A stretch of 64,000 bases of DNA from positions 1,488,001 to 1,552,000 of the forward strand of contig NZ_JABMCZ010000002.1 of assembly GCF_013186535.1 (NCBI RefSeq), given 5' to 3'. The notes under the pieces are model-generated. The model was not told the origin of the DNA, did not search any database, and saw nothing but the letters and a program-made list of their open reading frames with translations. The position numbers and the translations under genes are program-made. This DNA comes from Nocardia terpenica (GTDB lineage Bacteria > Actinomycetota > Actinomycetes > Mycobacteriales > Mycobacteriaceae). This document shows positions 23,260 through 32,674 of the stretch, piece after piece. Each line of letters starts with the position of its first letter. The first letter of the stretch is position 1.

Positions 23260-26200
23260 GTGGTCGCCGACTATTCGGCGTTCGATGCTGGCACCGGCTA
23301 TCTGACTATCGAAGCCAAGCTCGACGACGACATCGAAGCGAAGCTTGCCGCCGAGCTGGCCGCGATCAATTCGATGCCAGTTCGGGTCAATGCCGACCTC
23401 GAACGCTTCGCCACCGACATGGAGGACCGGTGGAAGGATCTGGCGGCCAAACACACGCTGCCCGTGCAGATCACGCCCGAACTCGACAGCCAGGCGCTCG
23501 GCGACCAGCTGCCGGGATCCTCCCGCATCACGGCGGACATGGATTTGAAGCGGGCAGAGAGCCAGCTGAGCGAGTTCTATTCGCTGATCCCGCGCTACGA
23601 GATCCCAGTCGTGCTGGACACTTCGGTGGCCGAAGTGCAGCTCGACGAACTACGAGTCAAGGCCAGCGAGCCGGTCGTCGTCGGCACTGAACCCCAGCGG
23701 CCTACCTCCCGCAGATCCCGGTCGTCGATGTCGCCGGAAGAACGTGCGGAAGCCGACCAGCGCAAGGCTGCCGAGGCGGCGCGCAGGCGTTCCGAACAGG
23801 ACGCCGACAAGACCCGGCAGCGGCTCAAGGACGCCGAGGACGGTATGCGGAAGTTCCGCAAGGCCGCCGACGACGCCAGTCAGGCGAGCTTCGATCAGCT
23901 GATCGAGCAGATCCGGTCTGTCGCAGATCGATTCAGCGAGGCCGCCCGGTCGGCTGCATTGTTCGCGTCGATCGCGGGCGTGGTCGGTGGCGGTGTCGGT
24001 GCGATCGGTGCGCTCGGTGGGGGGCTCGCTGCTGCTGGCGCGGCCGGTGTTATCGGCGCGCATGGCTTGCGGGAGGCGTTTCAGGCACAGACCGCGGTGA
24101 CCGAGGAGCACCGTGACCCGCTTGCGCAGCTGGAGCGGGCCGCTCGGATCCGCGACGCCGTCGACGGTGTGCGGCACGCCAACGAGCAGCTTGCCGAGGC
24201 GCATCACCGGGTAGGGGAAAGCCAGGAGGCCGCGAAGCTGGCGCAGCAGAATCTCACCGATGCCTACAAGGACGCCACCCGCGCGGTCCGCGACCAGAAC
24301 GATGCCCTCACCGATGCCGAACTGGCGCAGGAAGGTTCGGCGCTGGCGGTAGCGCGGGCACGACAGAGGCTGACGCAGGTCCGGATGACGCCGGGTGCGT
24401 CAGCTCTGGATATCCAGGAAGCGCAGCTCGGGCTCCGTGAGGCACAGCAGCGCTACAAGGAGTCGGAGCAGAAAACTGGTGATCAGCGAGTCGATACCGC
24501 GATCTCCAACGAGCGTGGTGTGGGGGGATCGCGCACGGTGCAGGACGCGGTTCGCGCCAACGGCGACGCACAGCACGCGGTCCTGCTCGCTGTGCAGGGC
24601 GTGCAGGAAGCCGAAATCCGAGCCGCTGAGGCGGCTTTGGCGCTGCATCGAGCGATGGGGCCGACCGAGACCGAGGACAAGTTGCAGGTCGCTCTCGCCA
24701 AGCTGACCCCGGCGGCGCGGGACTTCTTCGAGCAGGTGCATTCCCTGGCCCCGGCGTGGCACAACCTGCAACAGTCCGTGTCTACTGCGCTGTTCGACCA
24801 GTTGGGCGGGTCGCTGCACAAGCTCGCCGACCATCAGCTTCCTGCGTTCCGGACCGGTCTGTCCGGGATCGCCAGCGGCCTCAATGTAGCCCTCCGGGGA
24901 ACGTTCGCCGAACTCGACGGGCTACTGACACGGCTGGAAAGCACCGGAGTCGCAGAGAAATTCGTCGCCAGCGTCAGCGCCATGCTCGGCTCGATAGCCC
25001 CGCTGGTTACCGGCCTGACCAACGCGTTCATTCAGCTGACGGTGCAAGCCGGGCCGGGGCTCGGCCAGTTCTTCACCACCCTCGGCACGCTGCTGCAATC
25101 CACCAATATCGGCGGATTCACCAGGGCGTTCGTCGACGCGCTGAACATGATCCTCCCGGTCACCGGCCAGATTATGTCCTCGCTCAGCGATGCCCTGCGC
25201 CCGGTGATGCCGATTTTGGGCCAGCTCGTATCAACGCTGGGCTCCGCACTGGCGCAAGCGATTACAGCGCTAGCGCCTTCGCTGCCACCGATCGCGCAAG
25301 CGTTCGCCGATATCGCGACCGCGGTCGCGCCGATCATTCCGCCGCTTGCGCAACTGGCGTCGGTGATCCTGACGACGATGGCGACGAACCTGTCGTCGCT
25401 GGCCAAGGCCGCGCTACCAGTCATTCAGGCACTCGCTGACGGGCTGCAGCCGGTGGTCCCGATCCTGGCCGAGGGGATGCGCCAGCTGACCCCGGTTCTC
25501 GCCACAATGGCTGATCAGATCGGGCAAGCGCTGCTCCAAGCGTTGCAGAACATCCTGCCTGAGCTACCGAGTCTGGTGAAAGCATTCACCGATCTGTTCG
25601 TCGCGGTCGCGCCCGTTCTGCCGGACCTAGCGCGACTTGCAGCTGAAGTGTTGCCCCCGCTGACTCGGGCGTGGGCCGATATGGCTGGACCGATGTCGAA
25701 GGTGATCGAGTTCTTCGCGTCGATCTTCGACTGGCTGGGAAAGCTGCACAGCAAGGTCACCGACCTGGGTTCCAGCATCATCGGCACCGTGCTCGGCAAG
25801 GCGTCGGAGACCTTCTTCGGCCACGCCGACGGCGGACCGGTGATTGCTGGCAACGCCGACGGCGGCCCCGTTGCCGGGCCGGGCGGTCCACGTGACGACG
25901 CGATCCTGCGACGGCTGTCCAATGGCGAATTCGTGGTCAGAGCAACCGCGACCGCCGACTGGCTGCCACTGCTCGAGGCGATCAACAACGGCACGGTATC
26001 GCCGCAAGTGCGGCACCTGCTGGCCGCGTTGGTGCCAGGCTTGAAGGACGGCGGCCCAGTCGGATTCGTCGACGACACCACTACCCTGCGAACCGCGCAC
26101 GAGCCGACCAACCACGCCGCCCACACCCCCACACCGTCGACCCCGGCCCCGCCGAGCCCGGCGGCGAGCGCACCACCTCAGTCAGGTGCGTTCACAGGGA

Positions 26201-27789
26201 CAGGTGGTCCGGCGAACGCCCTACAATACGCGCGCGATCATCCGAACACGCCGTATATGTGGGGCGGCTCGTCGGCCGCCGGAGCGGACTGCTCCGGTGA
26301 AGTCGGCATGCTGCAACAGGTGTCGATGGGTGTCCTTCAGCCAACCACCCGACTCGGCACGACGAGTAGCCTGCTGGCCGGACAGTGGCCGGGTGTGATC
26401 GGTGGCGCGTCACCGAGCGACTTGTTCGTGATCGGTACGAATGCCGACCACATGGTGGCGTCGATCCTCGGTGTCAGTATCGAGGAACGCCAGCCAGGCG
26501 AGACGCTACGGCTGGGCGCAGCGGCGGCCTCACCGTTCTCGTCCCAGTTCACGAACCGGTACCACGTTGACCCCGTGCTGTTTTCACCACCATGGCAGCC
26601 CACCCCCGCGAACACGGCTGGCCCCAGCACGGGGGGTGCCGGGACGGAGGCGGCTGCTCAGAACCAGCAGGATTCGACGACCGATCAGATCGCGTCGCAG
26701 CCGGTTGGGCCGAACTTCAATTCGCTGCCGACTACGTGGACTGGGCTGGCCTCGTACGGGGCGCAGCTGGGATTGATGCGTGTCCTTCGCGGTGATGCGG
26801 AGGGCGCGCTGCCTGCGGGCGGCGCTGACGCTGCGTCGTTCGATGCCACGACGGATGCGTTGGCCAGCCAGTTCGGCAACCCCGGTCATGACGGCGTGCT
26901 GGGTGACTTGTATCGCGCCACGGGCGGGTACGCGGGATTCGCGCATCCTGACCTGGCGCAGGCCGCAGTCGCGCGTGCTGCGGGCGGGTTCGCGAAGGCG
27001 CTCTCCGATGGTGCCGGGGAAATGCTCGGCGATGTGCTGAACGTGGCCAAGGTGCCGAATGATCTGCCGGGCGTCGTCCGGACCGGGCTCATGGTCGACG
27101 CCGTCAACCGTGCGCAGGCGACGGCCGATGCGGCAGCCACAGCCGACAACGGCGCCGCGCACCCGGTGCAGGACGCTGTGGACGCGGTGAAACGTGCTGT
27201 GGCAGCGGATGGTTGGGATCAGGGACCGGAGTGGACAGCGTTGTACGAGCTGGTCACCGATTCGTCGGAGTGGAAAGCGTCGCACGCGGGTGGCTTGTTC
27301 GGACTGTCGGCCGACAAATCCGGCACCGACTCACCGGACCCGTACACGCAGACGCTCGGCGCGGAGAAGTACATCAAGGGCCGCTACGGGACGCCGAGCG
27401 CCGCATTGGCGGCGTGGAAGGCACGCACCCCGCACGCATACCGGTCCGGTGGCCTGGTCGACGACCCGGCCGCCGACGGCTGGGACGGGCACGCAGCGCT
27501 GCTGCAACATCACGAGTTCGTCGTCCCCCGCGATGTGGTCGACCGCCCCGGCGTACTGGGGCTACTGGAGGATCTGCGCCAGGGCAACCCCGCTCTCCTG
27601 GGGCTGCTGCGGACCCAGCAACTGGCCACACGGCCGGTACCGGTCACACCCGGTGGTCGCGGTGACCAGCATATCGATCACTCGATGACGGTGAACATGC
27701 ACGGCATCGACCGCGACGACATCGTCAGCCAGCTGGCATTGTTCCACCAGCGCCGGGCGCTCACCTATACCGGCGTATGGCGAAAGTGA
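23260..27789 (+). CDS. Tape measure protein with NlpC/P60-like and lysozyme-like domains
   Basis: 1509 residues from GTG 23260. Residues ~150-500 are coiled coil; residues ~235-265 are a Gly/Ala hydrophobic hairpin; ~560-850 is a repetitive hydrophobic rod (ALAPSLPPIAQAFADIATAV). Residues ~985-1110 look like an NlpC/P60 peptidase: PYMWGGSSAAGADCSGEVGM (Cys ~1010) and NADHMVASILG (His ~1064). Residues ~1318-1400 match a lysozyme/transglycosylase domain (DPYTQTLGAEKYIKGRYGTPSAALAAW), but the usual catalytic Glu of L-V-x-x-E-S-x-W reads DSSEW here. It sets tail length and probably helps local wall degradation at DNA entry. Confidence 0.9.
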   Translation: MVADYSAFDAGTGYLTIEAKLDDDIEAKLAAELAAINSMPVRVNADLERFATDMEDRWKDLAAKHTLPVQITPELDSQALGDQLPGSSRITADMDLKRAESQLSEFYSLIPRYEIPVVLDTSVAEVQLDELRVKASEPVVVGTEPQRPTSRRSRSSMSPEERAEADQRKAAEAARRRSEQDADKTRQRLKDAEDGMRKFRKAADDASQASFDQLIEQIRSVADRFSEAARSAALFASIAGVVGGGVGAIGALGGGLAAAGAAGVIGAHGLREAFQAQTAVTEEHRDPLAQLERAARIRDAVDGVRHANEQLAEAHHRVGESQEAAKLAQQNLTDAYKDATRAVRDQNDALTDAELAQEGSALAVARARQRLTQVRMTPGASALDIQEAQLGLREAQQRYKESEQKTGDQRVDTAISNERGVGGSRTVQDAVRANGDAQHAVLLAVQGVQEAEIRAAEAALALHRAMGPTETEDKLQVALAKLTPAARDFFEQVHSLAPAWHNLQQSVSTALFDQLGGSLHKLADHQLPAFRTGLSGIASGLNVALRGTFAELDGLLTRLESTGVAEKFVASVSAMLGSIAPLVTGLTNAFIQLTVQAGPGLGQFFTTLGTLLQSTNIGGFTRAFVDALNMILPVTGQIMSSLSDALRPVMPILGQLVSTLGSALAQAITALAPSLPPIAQAFADIATAVAPIIPPLAQLASVILTTMATNLSSLAKAALPVIQALADGLQPVVPILAEGMRQLTPVLATMADQIGQALLQALQNILPELPSLVKAFTDLFVAVAPVLPDLARLAAEVLPPLTRAWADMAGPMSKVIEFFASIFDWLGKLHSKVTDLGSSIIGTVLGKASETFFGHADGGPVIAGNADGGPVAGPGGPRDDAILRRLSNGEFVVRATATADWLPLLEAINNGTVSPQVRHLLAALVPGLKDGGPVGFVDDTTTLRTAHEPTNHAAHTPTPSTPAPPSPAASAPPQSGAFTGTGGPANALQYARDHPNTPYMWGGSSAAGADCSGEVGMLQQVSMGVLQPTTRLGTTSSLLAGQWPGVIGGASPSDLFVIGTNADHMVASILGVSIEERQPGETLRLGAAAASPFSSQFTNRYHVDPVLFSPPWQPTPANTAGPSTGGAGTEAAAQNQQDSTTDQIASQPVGPNFNSLPTTWTGLASYGAQLGLMRVLRGDAEGALPAGGADAASFDATTDALASQFGNPGHDGVLGDLYRATGGYAGFAHPDLAQAAVARAAGGFAKALSDGAGEMLGDVLNVAKVPNDLPGVVRTGLMVDAVNRAQATADAAATADNGAAHPVQDAVDAVKRAVAADGWDQGPEWTALYELVTDSSEWKASHAGGLFGLSADKSGTDSPDPYTQTLGAEKYIKGRYGTPSAALAAWKARTPHAYRSGGLVDDPAADGWDGHAALLQHHEFVVPRDVVDRPGVLGLLEDLRQGNPALLGLLRTQQLATRPVPVTPGGRGDQHIDHSMTVNMHGIDRDDIVSQLALFHQRRALTYTGVWRK

Positions 27790-27916
27790 GCGGCCAGGCG
27801 AGCTGACCGGCGAGATTGACGCACACCGGATTTCCGGTGGCGTCGACCAGCCGGTCACCGCCGAACAGCCGGACGCCTGATGGCAGTCGAATGCCCAGCT
27901 TCGCCCGGCTGAACAT
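27761..27916 (-). CDS. Possible reverse-strand small ORF after the tape measure gene
   Basis: The 238-base gap after the tape measure stop has strong coding bias on the minus strand. From ATG 27916 it gives 51 residues (MFSRAKLGIRLPSGVRLFGG...FAIRRYR); the open frame continues upstream as RAESERIQIEIHSKGPLTR without an ATG/GTG start until it runs antisense to the next gene. No good ribosome-binding site. It may be a decayed gene or a small antisense-oriented moron. Confidence 0.3.
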   Translation of the reverse strand: MFSRAKLGIRLPSGVRLFGGDRLVDATGNPVCVNLAGQLAWPLTFAIRRYR

Positions 27917-28027
27917 TCGTGTCAGCGGTCCCTTGCTGTGGATCTCGATCTGAATTCGCTCTGACTCCGCACGGATCGTTCCGGCGCGGAACAGGTTCTG
28001 CAGCAGGGCATTCGAGACTCTTTGACA

Positions 28028-28039
28028 ACAACTGAATAG
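28028..28039 (+). repeat. Late-gene start-associated 12-mer, copy 5
   Basis: ACAACTGAATAG followed by AGGGG, 10 bases before ATG 28050. Confidence 0.7.
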
Positions 28040-28049
28040 AGGGGCGCGT

Positions 28050-28946
28050 ATGGCACCGACGGCGGCGACGATCACCGTCACCGGGGTCGACGGATCGCAG
28101 TGGATGGTCTCCGGTCCGCATTCGGGCCGAGAAGGAGTCCAATTGGGCAGCAGCCCAGCAGGCTTGTACGACGCGCCGGTCACCACGATTTGGACGCAGT
28201 CGGCGTTCCAGATCGGGTCCAGCTTCGCCGGATATCGAATCAACAAGAGAGACTTGATTTTCAGCGTCAACGTCTTCGAGATGCCAGGTCGGCCTTGGGA
28301 ATTGGTCGATTCGATGTGGAGAAAGGCGTGGGCCTACGATCGCGACTCCATTCTGACGATCACCACCCAATATGGGGCGCGGTCGCTGCGGCTGCGGCTG
28401 GCTCAGCAGCCGGAGTTCAAGCCGGTGCACGACCCGCACCTGAAGATGTGGGGGCAGGTCGTGATGACCTGCACAGCGGGCAACCCGTGGTGGGTCGAGG
28501 CCGACGCGACCGCCACGTGGACGACGAACATCGACACCAGCGGCGGCCAGATCGGTTCCGGCACAGTCCGTATCAGCAATCCGACCGATCAGCCGATGTG
28601 GCTGAAGTGGGTGTGCAGTGCACCCGGCAAATGGACACTGCCGGACTTCTCGTTCGGCGACAACTCCCAAGGCCGGGCAGTGGCGGATGCGCATCGGGTG
28701 ATCACGCTGCCGCTGACCATCGCCGGCCAGGACCTCACCGTCGACACCGACCCGCTCGAGGAAATGATCGTGTCCGCCGACGGTACCCCGCTGTGGGCCT
28801 GGATGAACGGCGTCACCTTCTTGTACCCGGTGCCTCCGTGGACGGCGCCCACGCAGCTGCCGGTGTCGGTGACGTATGCGCTGCCAGGCGCGTCGGTGAT
28901 GGTGGTGCAGAACCGGAACTGGTCGCGCCCGTGGGGCCTTCAGTAG
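28050..28946 (+). CDS. Distal tail (Dit-like) minor tail protein
   Basis: 298 residues. N-terminal beta domain (GVQLGSSPAGLYDAPVTTIWTQSAFQIGSSF...KRDLIFSVNVFEM) and C-terminal galectin-like part (VRISNPTDQPMWLKWVCSAPGKWTLPDFSFG) typical of actinophage distal tail proteins, which form the hub joining tube and tip. Follows the tape measure as expected. Confidence 0.8.
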   Translation: MAPTAATITVTGVDGSQWMVSGPHSGREGVQLGSSPAGLYDAPVTTIWTQSAFQIGSSFAGYRINKRDLIFSVNVFEMPGRPWELVDSMWRKAWAYDRDSILTITTQYGARSLRLRLAQQPEFKPVHDPHLKMWGQVVMTCTAGNPWWVEADATATWTTNIDTSGGQIGSGTVRISNPTDQPMWLKWVCSAPGKWTLPDFSFGDNSQGRAVADAHRVITLPLTIAGQDLTVDTDPLEEMIVSADGTPLWAWMNGVTFLYPVPPWTAPTQLPVSVTYALPGASVMVVQNRNWSRPWGLQ

Positions 28947-28960
28947 GTCTGAGTCCCACA

Positions 28961-28972
28961 ACAATTGAATAG
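28961..28972 (+). repeat. Late-gene start-associated 12-mer, copy 6 (one mismatch)
   Basis: ACAATTGAATAG (C to T at position 5), 13 bases before GTG 28986; GAGAGG lies between. Confidence 0.6.
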
Positions 28973-28985
28973 GAGAGGTGCCGCG

Positions 28986-30638
28986 GTGACGGCGGTCGCT
29001 GATCTTCCCCGGATCTTCTGCGCGGCGCAGCAGGTGAAGGCCGGACGGAAAGCCGCACGGTTCGCCCGGCCGATGCTGCGGCTGTGGGACGGGGACTGGA
29101 ATCTGCGCGGCGTGATCGCCGGGGAGGTCTCGGCCGAGTTCCGCTGGCTGCTCAACGACGCCGGGACCGGCACAGTGGTGCTGCCCTGGGATCACCATCT
29201 GGCGCAGTGGACAGTGGACCCGTACGGGCGCGCCAAGCAGAACGTGCACATCACCTGTGACGACCGCAACGGATCTCGATGGGACGGTCGCCTGGAAAAG
29301 GCGGCGATCAAAACCGACGACAAAGGTGTCACCACAATTGAATTGACGTTCCTGCATTCGATTCAGGAGCTGAAATTTATTTACTGCTGGAGCAATCCTC
29401 TGACTCCGGCGCTGGTGCAGGTGCCGCGCGAATTCGTGCTGTTCGGGCCCTCGGTGTGGACGCTGAAGACGGCCGTGTTCCTCCAGATTTTCCGGCTTTC
29501 CTCGTCGATCTGGGCAGTCCCGGACGACCCGCTCGACGTGCGTCAATGGATCGATTTGGATCAGTCGACGTGGCCGATCGTGGTCACGCCGACCGACTTC
29601 TTGGCGGACGGTTCGTTGTGGACCGTCTTCGGGTCACGGTGGAAAAGTTTCATGGTCGCCGCCGCTGACACCCTGGACATGGCGCAGCTGCGGATCGTGA
29701 CCCGCCGCTGGCTGGCTGGTGACCCGCCACCGTGGCCCGGCGCGGTACTGCGCAACGGCTGCCTGGTGGTCGACATCATCGCCCAGGACGCGTGGTCGGG
29801 CACCGCCGAGCACGGCGACGCCTTCACCGGCCTCGTCCACACCGCCCAAGTGCTCGCGAACGACTTCCTCGAGCAATCCAGTTATGTGTTGCCCGACCCC
29901 GACGCCCCAGACGAGTACCGCACCCCCGGCTGGCTTGGCAGCCTGCCGGGCGTGCCGTGGGTGGTGTACCGGCCCGGCGCGCACACCGGCATCCAGTCCT
30001 CGCAGTTCGAGTACTGGCCGTTCACCGCGGTGCAGATGCTGACCGGCGGCCACAGCCTGTCCATGGTCAACGAGTTGATCTCCGTGGGGATCCAAGCCTC
30101 GATCGACCTGGCCGCTGCGGCCGTCCTCGGCGAGGCGTACGGGCTGGCGGCGGCTGGGCAGATCGTCGATACCCTGCTGCGGCCGTTCTACATGGACACC
30201 ATCGCCGCCTGGATGTCCTACAAAGACGCAGGCCGCGCGTACACGGCCGGATGGTCTCACTACTTCGAGTACTTCGAGCAGAGCCCGGACAAGGCGTACA
30301 CACTGTCGTCGGTGTTGACGCTCGCCGCGGCGTTGTGGAAGACACGCCGCCGGTTCGTGCACAAGATGACGATCGCCGACGGCGCCCCGTTTCTGGTCGG
30401 CGAGACCGGGAAAGGTCACTTTTTCCTCGGCGACCGGATCGGCAGCACGGCGAAAGGAATGCCGCCGGGCCAGATCTATGTCGAGCGCGTGTCGGAGCTG
30501 GTGCGCGCATGGTCGCGGACCTCGGCCCCGGAGTGGCAGATCACGATCGGCAGCAACAACGACGACGAGCCCATGAGCAAGGCGCTGCGAATGCTGTCCG
30601 ACGTCGTGGGAGACCTGCACGACCTCGGTGTCGCCTGA
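28986..30638 (+). CDS. Gp37-like tail tip protein
   Basis: 550 residues from GTG 28986, preferred over upstream ATG 28965 because GAGAGG and the 12-mer fit it. The N-terminal part (LRLWDGDWNLRGVIAGEVSAEFRWLLNDAGTGTVVLP ... GRLEKAAIKTDDKGVTTIELTFLH) matches the siphovirus Gp37-like/tail-associated family. The C-terminus has an Ala-rich helical segment followed by ISIGQIYVERVSEL-type strands. Forms part of the tail tip. Stated length is usual for the family. Confidence 0.8.
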   Translation: MTAVADLPRIFCAAQQVKAGRKAARFARPMLRLWDGDWNLRGVIAGEVSAEFRWLLNDAGTGTVVLPWDHHLAQWTVDPYGRAKQNVHITCDDRNGSRWDGRLEKAAIKTDDKGVTTIELTFLHSIQELKFIYCWSNPLTPALVQVPREFVLFGPSVWTLKTAVFLQIFRLSSSIWAVPDDPLDVRQWIDLDQSTWPIVVTPTDFLADGSLWTVFGSRWKSFMVAAADTLDMAQLRIVTRRWLAGDPPPWPGAVLRNGCLVVDIIAQDAWSGTAEHGDAFTGLVHTAQVLANDFLEQSSYVLPDPDAPDEYRTPGWLGSLPGVPWVVYRPGAHTGIQSSQFEYWPFTAVQMLTGGHSLSMVNELISVGIQASIDLAAAAVLGEAYGLAAAGQIVDTLLRPFYMDTIAAWMSYKDAGRAYTAGWSHYFEYFEQSPDKAYTLSSVLTLAAALWKTRRRFVHKMTIADGAPFLVGETGKGHFFLGDRIGSTAKGMPPGQIYVERVSELVRAWSRTSAPEWQITIGSNNDDEPMSKALRMLSDVVGDLHDLGVA

Positions 30639-30678
30639 CTTTTCGTCTCGGAACATGTTGGTAGGGAAGTGATTTGGT

Positions 30679-31161
30679 ATGCCCGTGCCTGAACAGCACG
30701 AATGCGACCCCAGCAATCCGCGCGAAGCGTTCGTGTGGGCACTGGTCGGGTTGCCCGGCCCGAAACAGAATGTGCCGCTGCTGGTACATCCGAATGTGCT
30801 GGAACAGTGGTCGGAACACTTGTGGCAGTTGGGATTACGTCATCACCCGGAACACCAGACCCGCGAGTGGCATCCGCCGTCGCGCGGTCAGAATCATTGG
30901 ATCAACGGCGCGGGCCGGTGGGTCGAGGCCGGGACGCCGCGGCCGCCGACCGTCACCGCTCCGGATATGGCGATCCTGTCGCACCACGAGCGGGCGGCCG
31001 TGGTCGCCCAGCTGCACCAGGCGGGGAACCTGAATCACCTGCTGGAGGCCGCGCGACAGGCGGGTGCGGCCGATGCGTTGCGCCAAGCCAGCGTCGGCAC
31101 GGCCGCACCGGCCGATGAGCCGGTGAATGCGTCCGAGAGTGGCTGGGAGCCGGGCCGGTGA
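30679..31161 (+). CDS. Phage gene 29-family protein (DUF2744)
   Basis: 160 residues. NPREAFVWALVGLPGPKQNVPLLVHPNVLEQWSEHLW and the HHPEHQTREWHPP block match the small actinophage tail-region family DUF2744. Function unknown; always near minor tail genes. Its stop overlaps the next GTG (GTGA). Confidence 0.7.
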   Translation: MPVPEQHECDPSNPREAFVWALVGLPGPKQNVPLLVHPNVLEQWSEHLWQLGLRHHPEHQTREWHPPSRGQNHWINGAGRWVEAGTPRPPTVTAPDMAILSHHERAAVVAQLHQAGNLNHLLEAARQAGAADALRQASVGTAAPADEPVNASESGWEPGR

Positions 31162-32633
31162 CCCAGTACCGGCCGCACCCCGACGGCGGCTACACCAACA
31201 CGAGCCTGTCGCAGCTGGCGCGGATGAACCAGCAGTCGGTGCAGCAGCAGCTGGCGCAACCGGTGCTGGCGTCCATGAACAACTTCGGCAGCTCGGTGGG
31301 CAACTTCCAGGAATACGCGATCGACGAGTTCGGTGCTCTGATCTGCCGCGCGCTCGCCGGCATCGATATCCTCGGCCTCAAACCGTTCGGGTTCATGACC
31401 GCATGGGCGGACAATCTGGATGCCCAGGCGAAGAAGGCGCTGCGGGGGTCGCAGGCCGCGCAAGCGACCGCCAACAGCGCAGTGTCCGCGATCCAGAATC
31501 AGCAGCAGCAACAGCAGACCGGCGGCAATGCCGTGACCGTACCGGGCTTCCCCCCGGGCTTGTCCGGCTCGCTGGGGCCGGGCTGGAGCCTCGGCGGTGA
31601 CGCAGGGACCGCGCCCTGGATGACCGACCAATACGGGGCAGGGATGGCTGCCCAACCGCCGAGGGTTGCTGTCGCAGGGCGCCGGTGGGCACTGCACCAG
31701 ACCGTGATGGCCACCGACAACCACACGGCCAGCACGGTATGTGGGTACGGCGACCCGAATTCGCAGGCGTACACCGGGCTGATCGTGCGCGCCGCCCCCG
31801 ACATGTCCAGCTTCGTGTACGCGAACGTGTTCATCCACAGCGTCAACCTCGGCTACGGCACCTACACCGGCAACCGGTGGACCTTCACCGACTGGGCCTC
31901 CATCGGCAGCGATCAGTTTCTGCTGGCCGCCGGAGATACGTTGTCGCTGGCCGTGTCCGCGTCGACCTACACGTTCTCCCGCAACGCGACACCGGTCCTC
32001 ACCCACACCGACACCATCGGGCAGGTGCCGACCGGCGCGGGCACGCGCAGCGTCGGGTTGCTGACGCGGCAGTCGATCGACGGGTGGGGCAACGTCACCG
32101 TCGGCTGGGAAGCCGCGTCGTTCGCGGCCGCCGACACCAGCCCGCCGCAGACTCTCGGTACCGGATGGTCGATCTTCAAGGGCAGCGCCACACCCAGCTC
32201 GACCGGCAACACCGGATCCGGCTGGTTCAAGTTGCCCGCCGGAACCTTCGACACCGTCCGGCAGATGGCGAACGTGTCGTTCACCGGATTCGATCAGGGC
32301 ATCGTGAAAATCCAGAAACCCGGCTGGTACCTGGTATCGATGGGCGCGTTGTTCCCCTCCGATACGCCCGAAGGGGCGGCGGCCGGTTTCTCGCTGCTCC
32401 CCAATGGCGCATCCGGCGACCAGGTCACCCGCATGGGCTACCTCGCCGACACGGTCGGAGCGGCCGGAGGCCGCGTTTACGGCGTCGCGGCCACCAACAT
32501 CATCTACCTCAACCCCGGTGACCAGCTGATCCCCGCCCTGTATCTCGCCCCCGACTCCGGCAACTACCCGCTCAAGATCGCGGGCTCCGGGCAGGGCTAC
32601 TGCACCTACTTCGACGGCGCCCTCATCGGCTGA
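31158..32633 (+). CDS. Minor tail protein, probable receptor-binding
   Basis: 491 residues from GTG 31158. Helical N-terminal anchor (residues 1-100), a Gln tract (QNQQQQQQTGG, ~115-126) as linker, then two beta domains: a concanavalin-like sandwich (~165-325) and a C-terminal C1q/TNF-like jelly roll (VRQMANVSFTGFDQGIVKIQKPGWYLVSMGALF ... YPLKIAGSGQGYCTYFDGALIG). This build is common in tail-tip adhesins of actinophages. Confidence 0.75.
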   Translation: MTQYRPHPDGGYTNTSLSQLARMNQQSVQQQLAQPVLASMNNFGSSVGNFQEYAIDEFGALICRALAGIDILGLKPFGFMTAWADNLDAQAKKALRGSQAAQATANSAVSAIQNQQQQQQTGGNAVTVPGFPPGLSGSLGPGWSLGGDAGTAPWMTDQYGAGMAAQPPRVAVAGRRWALHQTVMATDNHTASTVCGYGDPNSQAYTGLIVRAAPDMSSFVYANVFIHSVNLGYGTYTGNRWTFTDWASIGSDQFLLAAGDTLSLAVSASTYTFSRNATPVLTHTDTIGQVPTGAGTRSVGLLTRQSIDGWGNVTVGWEAASFAAADTSPPQTLGTGWSIFKGSATPSSTGNTGSGWFKLPAGTFDTVRQMANVSFTGFDQGIVKIQKPGWYLVSMGALFPSDTPEGAAAGFSLLPNGASGDQVTRMGYLADTVGAAGGRVYGVAATNIIYLNPGDQLIPALYLAPDSGNYPLKIAGSGQGYCTYFDGALIG

Positions 32634-32652
32634 CCACCATTCCTGTTCCCGC

Positions 32653-32664
32653 ACAACTGAATAC
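32653..32664 (+). repeat. Late-gene start-associated 12-mer, copy 7 (endolysin)
   Basis: ACAACTGAATAC followed directly by GGAGGA, 10 bases before GTG 32675. Confidence 0.7.
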
Positions 32665-32674
32665 GGAGGACCCC

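Noticed and set aside
29336..29347. ACAATTGAATTG resembling the late 12-mer inside the Gp37-like gene
   Set aside because: Inside a coding region with no start codon or RBS nearby; two or more mismatches.
27855..29546. 563-codon reverse frame opposite the Dit and Gp37-like genes
   Set aside because: His/Arg/Pro-rich shadow of well-supported tail genes.
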